From: Zwartia hollandica
GTDB taxonomy: Bacteria; Pseudomonadota; Gammaproteobacteria; Burkholderiales; Burkholderiaceae_B
Direction of reading: 5' to 3'
DNA: 64,000 bases
NCBI RefSeq assembly: GCF_019923725.1
Contig: NZ_JAHXRI010000006.1
Span: 124,001-188,000, forward strand
Positions 29,444 to 38,466 of the stretch are shown piece by piece (the stretch's first letter is position 1; each line of letters begins with the position of its first letter). The notes under the pieces were generated by a model, which did no database searches, was not told the DNA's origin, and worked only from the letters and a program-made list of their open reading frames with translations. Position numbers and translations under genes: made by a program.

Positions 29444-29899
29444 ATGAAACACTTGTCGCGCCTTTTGCCACTAAGCAATGTTGTGCTTGAGATGCCCGCA
29501 ACCAGTAAAAAGCGGGTGTTTGAGCAAGCCGCTCTGCTACTTGAGAATAACCAAGGAGTAGAGCGCGCCGCTGTTTACGAGAGTCTTTTCGCGCGCGAGC
29601 GTCTGGGCTCAACGGGCTTGGGCTCCGGGATCGCCATGCCACATGGTCGGGTTAAGGGCCTCAAAACGGGCATCGCCGCATTTCTTAGACTCGCAAAACC
29701 GATACCTTTTGATGCGCCTGACCGACAACCTGTTGATCAGTTACTCGTTCTGCTCACACCAGAAGCCTCAACGCAACAACATCTCGATATACTTGCCGAA
29801 GTGGCTCGCCTATTTTCCAACGAAGCGCTCAGGTCACGGTTGGCGATGGAAACCGACCCAAAGATCGTGCATGCTTTGTTGACTGAAGATCTACGCTAA
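29444..29899 (+). CDS. ptsN: PTS IIA-like nitrogen-regulatory protein
   Basis: The phosphoacceptor of the nitrogen PTS, which regulates potassium transport and stress responses in relatives. It has 151 residues. The phosphorylated histidine is in [12 protein letters not shown]. Family segments include [24 protein letters not shown] and [26 protein letters not shown] start it at the ATG at 29444, where conservation begins; upstream in-frame codons from 29396 would precede the TATAAT. HprK follows after 41 bases. PtsP and NPr are not in the window. Confidence 0.93.
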   Translation: MKHLSRLLPLSNVVLEMPATSKKRVFEQAALLLENNQGVERAAVYESLFARERLGSTGLGSGIAMPHGRVKGLKTGIAAFLRLAKPIPFDAPDRQPVDQLLVLLTPEASTQQHLDILAEVARLFSNEALRSRLAMETDPKIVHALLTEDLR

Positions 29900-29940
29900 G
29901 TTTTCTCGAGCGGGCCCACCTCTTCCAAAATGGAGTCACC

Positions 29941-30867
29941 ATGCTGACGGTGCAGGACCTGGTTCACGACAATACCGAAGACATTCCATTCACTTGGGTT
30001 GCTGGACAAACAGCGGCTGATCGTCTCATCCCCGATAACGGGATGGCTGCAGCGGACTTGATCGGACACTTGAACCTCATCCACCCCTCACGGATTCAGG
30101 TGTTCGGCACCCAAGAGATGGACTACTACACACGGTTTGACTCTAAACGCCGCATACACCACCTCGATGAGCTTTTAGCGGGCGGTGTACCTGCGATCCT
30201 CATTGCAGACAGCTTGCCGCCAACGGACGATCTCATTCAAGGCTGTGAGCGCAATCAGATCCCGCTACTGACAACATCTGTCCCTGCAGCCGAACTTATC
30301 GACTTGCTGCGCATTTACCTTGGTCGGCGTTTAGCGCCTACAACCACCGTGCATGGGGTATTCATGGACGTACTCGGGGTGGGCGTATTGATCACAGGCG
30401 AGTCTGGCTTGGGAAAAAGTGAACTCGCGCTTGAACTGATCTCACGCGGTCATGGCTTAGTCGCCGATGATGCCGTGGATCTTTCTCGCACAGCACCCCA
30501 TGTTGTGGAAGGACATTGCCCAGAGCTCTTGCGTAATATGCTTGAAGTCCGCGGTTTGGGACTGCTCAATATTCGGACAATTTTTGGTGAGACGTCGGTA
30601 CGCCGCAAGATGAAACTCAAGCTCATCGTGCATCTTGTGCGGGCCACTGCGCAAGACAAGTTTGAGCGCCTGCCCTTGCAAGACATGACCCAAGATATGT
30701 TGGGCTGCCCAATCCGCAAAGTGATGTTGCAAGTGGCAGCGGGCCGCAACTTAGCTGTCTTGGTTGAAGCAGCCGTACGCAATACGATTCTAAAGCTGCG
30801 TGGAATTGACACTCTCGCAGAGTTCATGGAAAGGCAAGCAGAGGCCATCGCAAGAGGACAGCCATAA
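29941..30867 (+). CDS. hprK: HPr kinase/phosphorylase
   Basis: Phosphorylates and dephosphorylates HPr or NPr on serine. It has 308 residues. The N-terminal domain includes [13 protein letters not shown]. Walker A is [16 protein letters not shown], followed by [13 protein letters not shown] and the signature [19 protein letters not shown] lies before the ATG. One base separates its stop from rapZ. In Gram-negatives with an incomplete PTS it is thought to link phosphorelay to metabolism and virulence rather than to classic catabolite repression. Confidence 0.96.
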   Translation: MLTVQDLVHDNTEDIPFTWVAGQTAADRLIPDNGMAAADLIGHLNLIHPSRIQVFGTQEMDYYTRFDSKRRIHHLDELLAGGVPAILIADSLPPTDDLIQGCERNQIPLLTTSVPAAELIDLLRIYLGRRLAPTTTVHGVFMDVLGVGVLITGESGLGKSELALELISRGHGLVADDAVDLSRTAPHVVEGHCPELLRNMLEVRGLGLLNIRTIFGETSVRRKMKLKLIVHLVRATAQDKFERLPLQDMTQDMLGCPIRKVMLQVAAGRNLAVLVEAAVRNTILKLRGIDTLAEFMERQAEAIARGQP

Positions 30868-30868
30868 C

Positions 30869-31741
30869 ATGCCAGAGCTAAACGTTGTCTTACTCACAGG
30901 GATTTCTGGCTCAGGCAAATCCGTTGCCTTACGCCTACTCGAGGACGCCGGCTACACCTGTGTCGACAATCTGCCGGTCCGTTTTTTACATGAATTTATT
31001 GGTTCGATGCGAGGCGATCCGACCGGCAGAGTTGCCATTTCCATTGATGTACGTTCGCCCGGCGAGCTCGATGAATTACCCGACATCATCACGGCACTCT
31101 CTGCGATGGGGACACAACTGCGCGTTGTCTTTCTCGATGCAGACGACCAGACTTTAATTCAACGCTATTCTGAATCACGCCGACGCCACCCCCTGTCAGA
31201 TCGCCTCGCACGCAAAGGGGTAGCCGCCTCGCTCGAGCAGTGCATCGCCCAAGAACGGGATCAACTCGCGCCACTGCGCAATCTTGGGCATGTGATCGAC
31301 ACCTCCGGCCTGACTCCTGGTCAGTTGCGCACTTGGATTCGTGACCTCGTCCAAGCAGATCGTAAACCGCTGCTACTGACCTTTGAGTCCTTCGCCTTCA
31401 AGAAGGGCGTACCCAGTGATGCTGACATGGTTTTTGATGTGCGATGTCTACCCAACCCGCACTACGACCCGTTGTTACGACCACTTACGGGTAAAGACCA
31501 GCCGGTCGCTGACTGGTTGGGCGGGTTTGATGATGTGGCCCAAATGGCAACCGATATCGAAGCCTTCATTCGTAAGTGGCTGCCACGCTATACCGAGGAC
31601 ACACGCAGCTACCTCACGGTTGCGATCGGCTGTACCGGTGGCAAACATCGGTCGGTATACCTGGTTGAAACGCTCGGTAAGCGCTTCGCCGATCACGGTC
31701 CGGTTCTCGTGCGTCATCGCGATCAGCCGACACTATCCTAA
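30869..31741 (+). CDS. rapZ: RNase adapter / nucleotide-binding protein RapZ
   Basis: In enterobacteria RapZ directs RNase E to the GlmZ small RNA and so controls glucosamine-6-phosphate synthesis. It has 290 residues. Walker A is VLLTGISGSGKSVALRLLEDAGY. The C-terminal domain shows FESFAFKKGVPSDADMVFDVRCLPNPHY and VAIGCTGGKHRSVYL. The ATG at 30869 is chosen because the P-loop domain begins there; the open frame extends into hprK. It overlaps rlpA by one base. Confidence 0.95.
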   Translation: MPELNVVLLTGISGSGKSVALRLLEDAGYTCVDNLPVRFLHEFIGSMRGDPTGRVAISIDVRSPGELDELPDIITALSAMGTQLRVVFLDADDQTLIQRYSESRRRHPLSDRLARKGVAASLEQCIAQERDQLAPLRNLGHVIDTSGLTPGQLRTWIRDLVQADRKPLLLTFESFAFKKGVPSDADMVFDVRCLPNPHYDPLLRPLTGKDQPVADWLGGFDDVAQMATDIEAFIRKWLPRYTEDTRSYLTVAIGCTGGKHRSVYLVETLGKRFADHGPVLVRHRDQPTLS

Positions 31742-32633
31742 TGGCACCAGTAGGCTCGCACCTTGGCCGCTTACTTGTCATTGCGCTTGTCTGCGCGCTA
31801 CTTGCAGCATGTTCAGGAGGCGGTCGCCGTGGCGGCGCCTATTACATGGACGATGGCCCCGAGGCCAATCCCCCCGCAAACTTAGATGCTGTTCCGGATG
31901 CCGTGCCGCGCATTGAACCCTTGGCACGTGGCCCAAACAATCCTTATAGCGTCTTTGGTCAGCGCTACGTGCCGGACACATCGGGGCGGCCTTATCGCGC
32001 GCAAGGCCCTGCCTCTTGGTACGGCAAAAAATATCACGGCAAGCCCACGTCTAACGGTGAACGCTACGATATGTACGGCATGACGGCAGCCCACCCCACA
32101 TTGCCTATCCCGAGCTATGTGCGCGTCACGCGCGTGGCGACCGGCAAAACAGTAGTGCTGCGTGTTAACGACCGCGGGCCTTTCCTTGGCGGACGTGTGA
32201 TTGACTTGTCGTATGTCGCGGCCCATAAGCTTGGCGTGCTCTCGCCCGGAAGCGCTGACGTAATCGTCGAACGGATCATGCCAGAGCAAATTGCCAATGG
32301 CACAGCGCTGGCACCAGCAACCCAAACAGCGCAAAGCTTGGCGCCCGCCACGCCCGGGGTCGCCGCACTCCCACTCGCTGCGGTTCCACCTAGTAGCGCC
32401 ACACCGGCAGCCGCAGGGTCGGTTTATTTGCAGCTTGGTGCCTTTAGCGATCCGGCGCGCGCGCAGCCGCTCAAGTACCTACTCAGGCAGGCATTTCTGT
32501 AAATGTCGAGTTGGGTGCGGGAAATCTACACCGTGTTCGCGTGGGTCCCTTCGCCAGCACAGAGGCTGCCGTGCAAGCCGCCGCACCACTTGAAAGCGCA
32601 CTCGGTGTCGCACCGCGGGTAACGGGGCCTTAA
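31741..32633 (+). pseudogene. rlpA: RlpA septal-ring lytic transglycosylase-like lipoprotein, frameshifted before the end of its SPOR domain
   Basis: RlpA is an outer-membrane lipoprotein of the septal ring. The reading frame from 31741 gives a lipobox (ALLAACSGG), the double-psi barrel (ASWYGKKYHGKPTSNGERYDMYGMTAAH; VLRVNDRGPFLGGRVIDLSYVAA) and the first SPOR strand (VYLQLGAFSDPARAQPL). It then stops at 32502. The rest of a SPOR domain (GISVNVELGAGNLHRVRVGPFAS...LESALGVAPRV) continues in the +2 frame from about 32475 to the TAA at 32633. One base appears to be missing between about 32470 and 32490. This is either a true truncation that would lose peptidoglycan-septum targeting or a sequence error. 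No slippery motif is visible. Confidence 0.85.
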
Positions 32634-32653
32634 CCCCGCGCGCGCGCGGTTAA
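32630..32653. other. Imperfect palindrome with a CG-alternating core between convergent genes
   Basis: TTAACC (32630-32635) and GGTTAA (32648-32653) flank a core of alternating C and G. It contains both the out-of-frame rlpA stop (32631-32633) and the rsmI stop (32650-32652). There is no T run, so a bidirectional terminator is doubtful. The alternating purine-pyrimidine tract could favour Z-DNA. Confidence 0.4.
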
Positions 32654-33588
32654 CTGCCTTTGCGTGCCAAGGCTCGCGCGTACAAGGTGTCGCGGGACTG
32701 ACCTGTCGCTTTGGCCGCCACACGTGCGGCATCACGTACCGACAACACCTCAAGTAAGGCGTCCAGCCAAGCATCAACTCCCGCATCAGCTTGCTCGGCA
32801 GCCTCAAGGTCAGGCTCAGTTTGAGCAGGGTGAATGATGACGACGTACTCACCTTGCTCACGATGAGAATCTGCGTCCAACCATTGCTGCGCGTCCGCTA
32901 ACGTCACACACGCAACCTCTTCAAAACGTTTAGTCAATTCTCGGGCAAGACTCACTTGACGCAGGGGGCCCAGCACCACCAGCAAGTCTTTCAAACTTGC
33001 AGCAATACGATGAGGGGCTTCATAAAATACCGTTGCGCAAGCAAACTGCGTCCAGTGACGAAACCAACGCTGACGCGCCATAGACTTAGTGGGGGCAAAG
33101 CCGGCAAATACAAAGCCAGGCGAGGCGTCTGTTGTTACGCCGGTCGCCATCAACGCGGTAATCACCGCACTCGCTCCAGGTAAGGGGATCACGCGCATAC
33201 CAGCTTCACGTACTGTCTGGACCACGAGCCCACCTGGATCGCTCACAGCCGGCGATCCTGCATCTGAGACCAAGGCAACGCGTTGCCCTGACTCAAGTCG
33301 ACGAACGATATCCAGTGCCGCCCCGGCTTCGTTATGCCGATGTGCCGCCATGGTGGGAGTGGTCAGCCCCCAGGCGTCGAGCAAGGTGCGCGTAGCCCGC
33401 GTATCTTCGGCCGCAATCACATCGACCAACGCAAGCGCATGCCAGGCACGCAAGGAGAGATCCGCCAAATTACCAATAGGCGTTGCCACCACGTACAAAC
33501 AATGGGTGGGCCACTGTTGCGCGTCGACTTTTTGGCCAAGGCGGTGCCAAGCGTCTGGAAGCTCTTGCGGTAGGACATTTTCTGTCAT
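32650..33588 (-). CDS. rsmI: 16S rRNA (cytidine-1402 2'-O) methyltransferase
   Basis: Methylates the ribose of C1402 in the ribosomal P site. It has 312 residues. The conserved start of the domain is LYVVATPIGNLADLSLRA, then VIAAEDTRATRTLL, ALVSDAGSPAVSDPGGLVVQ and VIPLPGASAVITALMATG; the FYEAPHRI motif is also present. A C-terminal extension of about 40 residues precedes the stop. It is divergent from yraN, as expected for a rearranged rsmI-yraN-diaA-dolP neighbourhood. Confidence 0.95.
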   Translation of the reverse strand: MTENVLPQELPDAWHRLGQKVDAQQWPTHCLYVVATPIGNLADLSLRAWHALALVDVIAAEDTRATRTLLDAWGLTTPTMAAHRHNEAGAALDIVRRLESGQRVALVSDAGSPAVSDPGGLVVQTVREAGMRVIPLPGASAVITALMATGVTTDASPGFVFAGFAPTKSMARQRWFRHWTQFACATVFYEAPHRIAASLKDLLVVLGPLRQVSLARELTKRFEEVACVTLADAQQWLDADSHREQGEYVVIIHPAQTEPDLEAAEQADAGVDAWLDALLEVLSVRDAARVAAKATGQSRDTLYARALARKGS

Positions 33589-33661
33589 GGCGAGGCTGTT
33601 AAGGTCTGAATTCTGGCAGTGTAGTCGCGTTACTCCACCTCGTCACGGCACCTGCTCCCCC

Positions 33662-34198
33662 ATGTATAAAACAACCTCACCCTCTATGGACCATGCAGCC
33701 CTTTTCTCACTAGCAGAGCTCGCACAACAAAAAGCAGTCCAGCGCCGAAAAAAAGCTCTCGCCTCCCTCCACGGGCGACTGAGTCGCAAGCAAGCGGGCG
33801 CCGAGAAGCGCCCTCCACCAAACCGCTCGCCTCGGCAGCGCCAAGGAGACCTCTATGAGACGCGTGCACTGGAATATCTTCAAGGTGCCGGGTGCGTGCT
33901 GCTCGAACGCCAGTTGTGCTGCCCCGCAGGTGAACTCGATCTCGTCGTGCGCGACGGCTCAACGCTCGTATTTGTCGAAGTAAGACAACGGGCCTCCAAT
34001 GCCTATGGCGGTGCCTCTGCGAGTGTGACGCCGGCCAAACAACGTCGCATCCGACTTGCGGCGCGCTATTTTTTCTCAAGGTTGGTTCAACAACACTTTA
34101 AGGGGGCGACCCCCTATTGCCGGTTTGACTTACTCGCTTTCGAGCCACCCGGGTTGACTTGGCACCGCGATGCCTTTCGCTTGACGCTAGATAAATGA
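33662..34198 (+). CDS. yraN: UPF0102 (YraN) nuclease-like protein with N-terminal extension
   Basis: 178 residues if started at 33662, or 170 from a second ATG at 33686. The conserved domain begins only near residue 55 (RQRQGDLYETRALEYLQGAG) and has the endonuclease-like core GELDLVVRDGSTLVFVEVRQR. The family is usually about 120-130 residues, so a basic, low-complexity N-terminal extension (KAVQRRKKALASLHGRLSRK) is added. The function of YraN is not firmly known. A RecB-like nuclease fold is established for the family. Confidence 0.85.
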   Translation: MYKTTSPSMDHAALFSLAELAQQKAVQRRKKALASLHGRLSRKQAGAEKRPPPNRSPRQRQGDLYETRALEYLQGAGCVLLERQLCCPAGELDLVVRDGSTLVFVEVRQRASNAYGGASASVTPAKQRRIRLAARYFFSRLVQQHFKGATPYCRFDLLAFEPPGLTWHRDAFRLTLDK

Positions 34199-34230
34199 GA
34201 TAATTCAAGCTCTGGAGCCGAACAATTGCC

Positions 34231-34824
34231 ATGAATCTTGCCTCGACAATCGCCGCACACTTCAACGACCATGTCCTTGCTACGCAAGACAGCGCAGAAA
34301 CTCTTTCTTCGCCGCTTGTGCGCGCCATCGAGTTATGTTTTGGCTGCGTCACAAACAGCGGGAAAATATTAGCCTGCGGTAACGGCGGCTCAGCTGCCGA
34401 TGCGCAGCACTTTATTGCCGAGCTGGTTGGTCGCTTTGAACGCGAACGACTTCCACTCGCTGGCATTGCGCTCAATACTGACACGTCGATCCTCACTGCG
34501 GTCGGCAACGACTATGGCTACGCCCAAATTTTTTCGCGCCAAATCAGCGCCCTAGGGCAGCCCGGCGATGTGCTTGTCGCAATCTCCACAAGTGGCAACT
34601 CAGAAAACGTCAAGCAAGCGATTCAGGCCGCACACGAACGTGAGATGCGCGTCATTGCGCTCAGTGGGAAAGGCGGCGGCGCAATGAACGCTTTGCTCAG
34701 CGCCGACGACATCCATCTTTGTGTGCCACACGACCGCACAATGCGCATTCAAGAAATACACATTTTGCTGCTGCACATGCTGTGCGACGGCATTGATACG
34801 CTTCTACTCGGAGATCCCGCATGA
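34231..34824 (+). CDS. gmhA: Phosphoheptose isomerase / DiaA-like SIS protein
   Basis: Either sedoheptulose 7-phosphate isomerase for ADP-heptose, or the related DnaA initiator-associating protein DiaA. The 197-residue SIS domain has ILACGNGGSAADAQHFIAELVGRFERERLPL, VLVAISTSGNSENVKQAI and MRIQEIHILLLHMLCDGID. Gene order (next to yraN and a BON lipoprotein) matches E. coli diaA. The presence of a stand-alone rfaE2 in the window shows that the heptose pathway exists and needs a GmhA. Sequence alone does not decide; betaproteobacteria may use one protein for both (inference). It overlaps the next gene by four bases. Confidence 0.8.
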   Translation: MNLASTIAAHFNDHVLATQDSAETLSSPLVRAIELCFGCVTNSGKILACGNGGSAADAQHFIAELVGRFERERLPLAGIALNTDTSILTAVGNDYGYAQIFSRQISALGQPGDVLVAISTSGNSENVKQAIQAAHEREMRVIALSGKGGGAMNALLSADDIHLCVPHDRTMRIQEIHILLLHMLCDGIDTLLLGDPA

Positions 34825-35561
34825 CTAACGCAGCCCGTTATATTCGTCCCATTTTGCTTTGCGTTGCACTCGGAGCCTCATCGAGCATGCTGCAAGGCTG
34901 TATCCCCTTGCTCATCGGCGGCGCTGCTGCGACGACCGGCCTCGTAGCAGTCGATCGCCGATCTGTCGCGCAACAAACAGACGACAAAACAATCGAATTG
35001 AAGATCGGTGGCGAGCTGCGCAACGCCTTCGGCGACAGCATCCGCCCAACAATCACAGTCTATGACGGCGTTGTGCTGCTCACCGGCGACACAATCGGTA
35101 ACGATGTGAAGGCCAAGGCAGGCGAAATTGCACGCAAGACCAAGGGGGTTAAATCCGTATCAGACCAAATTACCGTCACCAAAGAAGCCGCTTCCGCAGG
35201 CGTCGTGGGTAACGATATTTGGATTACTTCAAAGGTGATGGCCACTCTTGCCACGACCAAAGACATCCCCTCACGCACAATCACGGTCACCACCGACCGT
35301 GGCATCGTGTACTTGATGGGTCTGGTGACCCAAAGTGAAGGCGATATGGCAGCTGCCACGACCGCCCAAATTGGTGGCGTCAAACGGGTAGACAAGCTTT
35401 TTCAAATCATCACCCCTGCCGAAGCAAACCGCTTAGATACCGCCAACCGTCTGATGGGTGGGCGTCTGGGTGACTCGGCGCAGCCTGCTGCACCGGTCAC
35501 GACCCCCGGCGCGGGCGCTGCACCCGCGCAGGGTGGTGTACAGGTTATGCCAATTCAATGA
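34821..35561 (+). CDS. dolP: BON-domain outer-membrane lipoprotein (DolP-like)
   Basis: 246 residues. The N-terminus has a lipobox (SSMLQGCIPLL), so it should be lipid-anchored, probably to the outer membrane. Two BON domains follow: ELKIGGELRNAFGDSIRPTITVYDGVVLLTGDT and DIWITSKVMATLATTKDIPSRTITVTTDRGIVYLMGLV, the second ending in VKRVDKLFQII. E. coli DolP binds anionic phospholipid and supports envelope integrity. A Pro/Ala/Gly tail is present. It overlaps both gmhA and the tlpA-like gene by four bases. Confidence 0.85.
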   Translation: MTNAARYIRPILLCVALGASSSMLQGCIPLLIGGAAATTGLVAVDRRSVAQQTDDKTIELKIGGELRNAFGDSIRPTITVYDGVVLLTGDTIGNDVKAKAGEIARKTKGVKSVSDQITVTKEAASAGVVGNDIWITSKVMATLATTKDIPSRTITVTTDRGIVYLMGLVTQSEGDMAAATTAQIGGVKRVDKLFQIITPAEANRLDTANRLMGGRLGDSAQPAAPVTTPGAGAAPAQGGVQVMPIQ

Positions 35562-36049
35562 AAAAACTCCTAGCGCTCGCGCTGCTAGCGGCGCTCGGGG
35601 GTATCGGGGCGTGGTTCTTTGCCGCACCCGCGCCCAAGGCGCCTGAGGTAACGTTTTCTACCTTGTCGGGCAAACAGCTCTCACTCTCAGAGCTGCGCGG
35701 AAAGGTTGTGCTGGTCAAGTTCTGGGCAACTAATTGCGTAAGCTGCGTGGCGCAAATGCCGGACAACATCGAGAACTACAACAAGTACCGTGAACAAGGC
35801 TTCGAGCTCGTGGCTGTTGCGATGCAATACGACCCTGCCAACTACGTGATTAATTTTGCGGAAACACGCAAGCTACCGTTTCCTGTTGCGCTAGACACTG
35901 TTGGTAAAGCAGCCAAAGCCTTTGGTGATGTGAAGCTTACGCCAACTGCCTTCCTGATCGATAAAAACGGTCAAATCATCAAGCGCTATCTCGGGCTGTA
36001 CGACAAGCAAGAGTTTCGTCGTACGCTCGAAAAAGCTTTGGCCGGCTAG
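35558..36049 (+). CDS. TlpA/ResA-family thiol-disulfide protein
   Basis: 163 residues with an N-terminal membrane anchor (LLALALLAALGGIGAWFFAAP) and a periplasmic thioredoxin fold. The redox pair is NCVSC in KFWATNCVSCVAQMP. The cis-Pro region is KLTPTAFLIDKNGQIIKRYLG. Such proteins reduce apocytochromes or partner disulfides; the specific partner is not shown here. It is co-translated with the BON lipoprotein. Confidence 0.88.
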   Translation: MKKLLALALLAALGGIGAWFFAAPAPKAPEVTFSTLSGKQLSLSELRGKVVLVKFWATNCVSCVAQMPDNIENYNKYREQGFELVAVAMQYDPANYVINFAETRKLPFPVALDTVGKAAKAFGDVKLTPTAFLIDKNGQIIKRYLGLYDKQEFRRTLEKALAG

Positions 36050-36130
36050 CCCCCATCAGGTCGTTCTTGGCTCTACAATCCGGTTCCAATAATTTGTTCC
36101 GATCCACAACCACTTGCCTGCCGAACGCCC

Positions 36131-37030
36131 ATGACCAGCCAGACACAAACCACTTCCATGCCTCCAGAAGTATTCGCCGAGGTTTTGTCCGAAAGTCTGC
36201 CTTACATCAAACGATTCCACGGCAAGACGATCGTCATTAAATACGGTGGTAACGCGATGACCGAAGAGGTCTTGCAGCGCAGCTTCGCGCACGACGTCGT
36301 GTTGCTGAAATTAATTGGCCTGAACCCCATCGTGGTACACGGCGGCGGCCCCCAGATTGATGAAGCGCTGCGCCGCATTGGCAAGCAAGGTACGTTTGTT
36401 CAAGGTATGCGCGTGACAGACGCAGACACCATGGAAGTCGTGGAATGGGTGCTTGGCGGACAAGTGCAGCAAGATATTGTGCTCATGATCAATGAAGCAG
36501 GTGGTAAAGCAGTCGGCCTCACAGGCAAAGACGGCTGTTTGATCCAGGCAAGCAAAAAGCTCATGCCTAACAAGGATGATCCGTCCAAGCCGCTAGACAT
36601 CGGCTTCGTGGGCGATATCGACCGCGTAGAACCCGCCGTTGTGAAAGCCTTGCAAGATGACCAGTTCATCCCGGTGATTTCGCCTATTGGTTACGGAGTA
36701 GACGGCCTTGCCTATAACATCAATGCGGACGTCGTCGCAGGTAAGATGGCCGAGGTGCTTGGCGCTGAAAAACTACTCATGATGACCAATACTCCTGGCG
36801 TGCTCGATAAGGATGGCAAACTGCTGCGTCAGTTGTCGGCCAAAACGATCGATGCGCTGTTCGCCGATGGAACAATCTCAGGCGGAATGCTGCCAAAGAT
36901 CTCCTCGGCACTGGATGCCGCGCGTAATGGCGTGAAGTCCGTACACATCGTCGACGGTCGCGTGCCCCACTGCCTGTTACTCGAAGTGTTAACAGATCGT
37001 GGTGTTGGCACAATGATCTCGTCGCAGTAA
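36131..37030 (+). CDS. argB: Acetylglutamate kinase
   Basis: Phosphorylates N-acetylglutamate in arginine synthesis. It has 299 residues. The N-terminal helix resembles that of arginine-inhibited hexameric forms, followed by [71 protein letters not shown] and [27 protein letters not shown]. Feedback inhibition by arginine is likely (family knowledge). It sits before a HAD nucleotidase and slmA, a betaproteobacterial order. Confidence 0.97.
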   Translation: MTSQTQTTSMPPEVFAEVLSESLPYIKRFHGKTIVIKYGGNAMTEEVLQRSFAHDVVLLKLIGLNPIVVHGGGPQIDEALRRIGKQGTFVQGMRVTDADTMEVVEWVLGGQVQQDIVLMINEAGGKAVGLTGKDGCLIQASKKLMPNKDDPSKPLDIGFVGDIDRVEPAVVKALQDDQFIPVISPIGYGVDGLAYNINADVVAGKMAEVLGAEKLLMMTNTPGVLDKDGKLLRQLSAKTIDALFADGTISGGMLPKISSALDAARNGVKSVHIVDGRVPHCLLLEVLTDRGVGTMISSQ

Positions 37031-37037
37031 TGCGCGC

Positions 37038-37802
37038 GTGACGCCTAAAAGACTGCCACTGCATCCACGGATACGTGTGCGTCGTGCACGCGTACATCTT
37101 ACGGAAGGCTCTGCTGCCTCACGCAACAAGGACCTAGTCTGGTTCTTTGATCTGGACAACACACTCCACGACACGTCACACAAGATTTTCCGCGAGATCA
37201 ACCTCGGCATGACAGCCGCGGTAATGGAGGCACTCTCGATCGATGAGCAAGAAGCGAGTCTGCTTCGGACCCAGTACTGGCGCAAATATGGCGCCACCCT
37301 AATCGGTTTAGTTCGGCACCATGCCGTGGACGCACATGCGTTTTTGCACCGCAGCCACGACTTCGACGTCGCGCCGCTAGTTCGGGCCGAATCGGGTCTC
37401 GCCAGCAAGCTGCGTCGCCTGCCCGGGCGCAAGGTGCTGGTGACCAATGCACCGTTGCACTACGCTCGCGCAGTGCTAAAGCACCTAAAAATTCTGCAGT
37501 GTTTCGATGGGCTGTGGGCCGTCGAACAAATGCGCTTACACGGTCATTTCAGGCCAAAACCGTCAAGCGCTATGATGCGCCACATCTTGGCACACGAAGG
37601 CGTCTCTCCTCGCAGAGCGGTTCTCGTCGAAGACACTGTCGAGAACCTACGTGGTGCAAGGCGAGCCGGTCTGCGCACCGTGCATGTCTACCACCCCGGA
37701 ACACCATTTGGTCTCAGCAAAAGCGGTCGCCCAAATTTTGTCGACTTGCGGGTAAACTGCGTATCAGACCTCCTGCTTCAAAAGCGGCCGTTGCGGGCGT
37801 AG
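37038..37802 (+). CDS. Pyrimidine 5'-nucleotidase-type HAD hydrolase
   Basis: 254 residues. The catalytic loop is VWFFDLDNTLHDTSHKIF (DxDxT). A helical cap region includes YWRKYGATLIGLVRHHAVDAHAFLH. Later motifs are VLVTNAPLHYARAVL, KPSSAMMRHIL and AVLVEDTVENLRGARRAGLRTVHV. These match the bacterial/plant pyrimidine 5'-nucleotidase (SDT1-like) group that dephosphorylates UMP/CMP or noncanonical nucleotides. The reading frame starts with GTG at 37038, eight bases after argB; a start within the following 30 codons is also possible because the N-terminus is basic and not conserved. Confidence 0.85.
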   Translation: MTPKRLPLHPRIRVRRARVHLTEGSAASRNKDLVWFFDLDNTLHDTSHKIFREINLGMTAAVMEALSIDEQEASLLRTQYWRKYGATLIGLVRHHAVDAHAFLHRSHDFDVAPLVRAESGLASKLRRLPGRKVLVTNAPLHYARAVLKHLKILQCFDGLWAVEQMRLHGHFRPKPSSAMMRHILAHEGVSPRRAVLVEDTVENLRGARRAGLRTVHVYHPGTPFGLSKSGRPNFVDLRVNCVSDLLLQKRPLRA

Positions 37803-37861
37803 CACACACCCCTTCGCAGCTTACGCCTCACCTTTAATCCCTCCTTGATGGGCCGAACGCG

Positions 37862-38455
37862 ATGTCAGTCAAAACCGGCGAACGTAAACATCAGATTCTG
37901 CAAATGCTTGCAGAAATGCTTGAGCAGCCTCGTGCAGCTCGAATCACAACGGCTGCGCTTGCTGCGCGAATGCAATTGTCTGAGGCAGCGCTTTACCGTC
38001 ACTTCGCAAGTAAAGCCCAAATGTTTGAGGGCTTATTCGAGTTCATCGAATCAACGATTTTCACGCTCGTTAGTCAAATCGTGGCGGCAGAGCCCAATGG
38101 CGTGGAACAGGCGCGCAAAATCGCCACAATGTTGCTCACCTTTGCACAACGCAACCGCGGCATGACGCGCGTCTTGACTGGAGACGCCCTCGTGACTGAG
38201 GACGAGCGCCTTCAAGCACGCGCTAGTCAAATTACTGATCGCATCGATGCCTCTTTCAAGCAATCACTGCGCCATGCCATCACTAGCGGAACACTTGATC
38301 CCTCGATTGAAGTCACCGCCTTAGCGGCTGCGCTGACTCAGTTTGTGATTGGCAGCTGGTTGCGCTTTGCACAGAGCGCATGGCAAACGACTCCCACGTT
38401 GCACATGGAGACACAACTCAAGCTGATCCTGGGTGCGGCTACGAACGATCGCTAA
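37862..38455 (+). CDS. slmA: Nucleoid occlusion factor SlmA (TetR family)
   Basis: Binds SlmA sites on the chromosome and antagonises FtsZ assembly over the nucleoid. It has 197 residues. The DNA-binding domain is ITTAALAARMQLSEAALYRHFASKAQMFEGL; the FEFIESTIF and AQRNRGMTRVLTGDALVTEDERLQAR segments are specific to SlmA rather than to drug-responsive TetR proteins. It stands alone after the argB-HAD pair. Confidence 0.9.
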   Translation: MSVKTGERKHQILQMLAEMLEQPRAARITTAALAARMQLSEAALYRHFASKAQMFEGLFEFIESTIFTLVSQIVAAEPNGVEQARKIATMLLTFAQRNRGMTRVLTGDALVTEDERLQARASQITDRIDASFKQSLRHAITSGTLDPSIEVTALAAALTQFVIGSWLRFAQSAWQTTPTLHMETQLKLILGAATNDR

Positions 38456-38466
38456 GCCAAGTTAGA

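Noticed and set aside
32470-32492. Programmed ribosomal frameshift site in rlpA
   Set aside because: No X-XXY-YYZ slippery heptamer or following stable pseudoknot is visible; mutation or sequence error is simpler.
33089-33661. Plus-strand open frame antisense to rsmI that joins yraN
   Set aside because: The rsmI frame is conserved; the extension has no recognisable domain.
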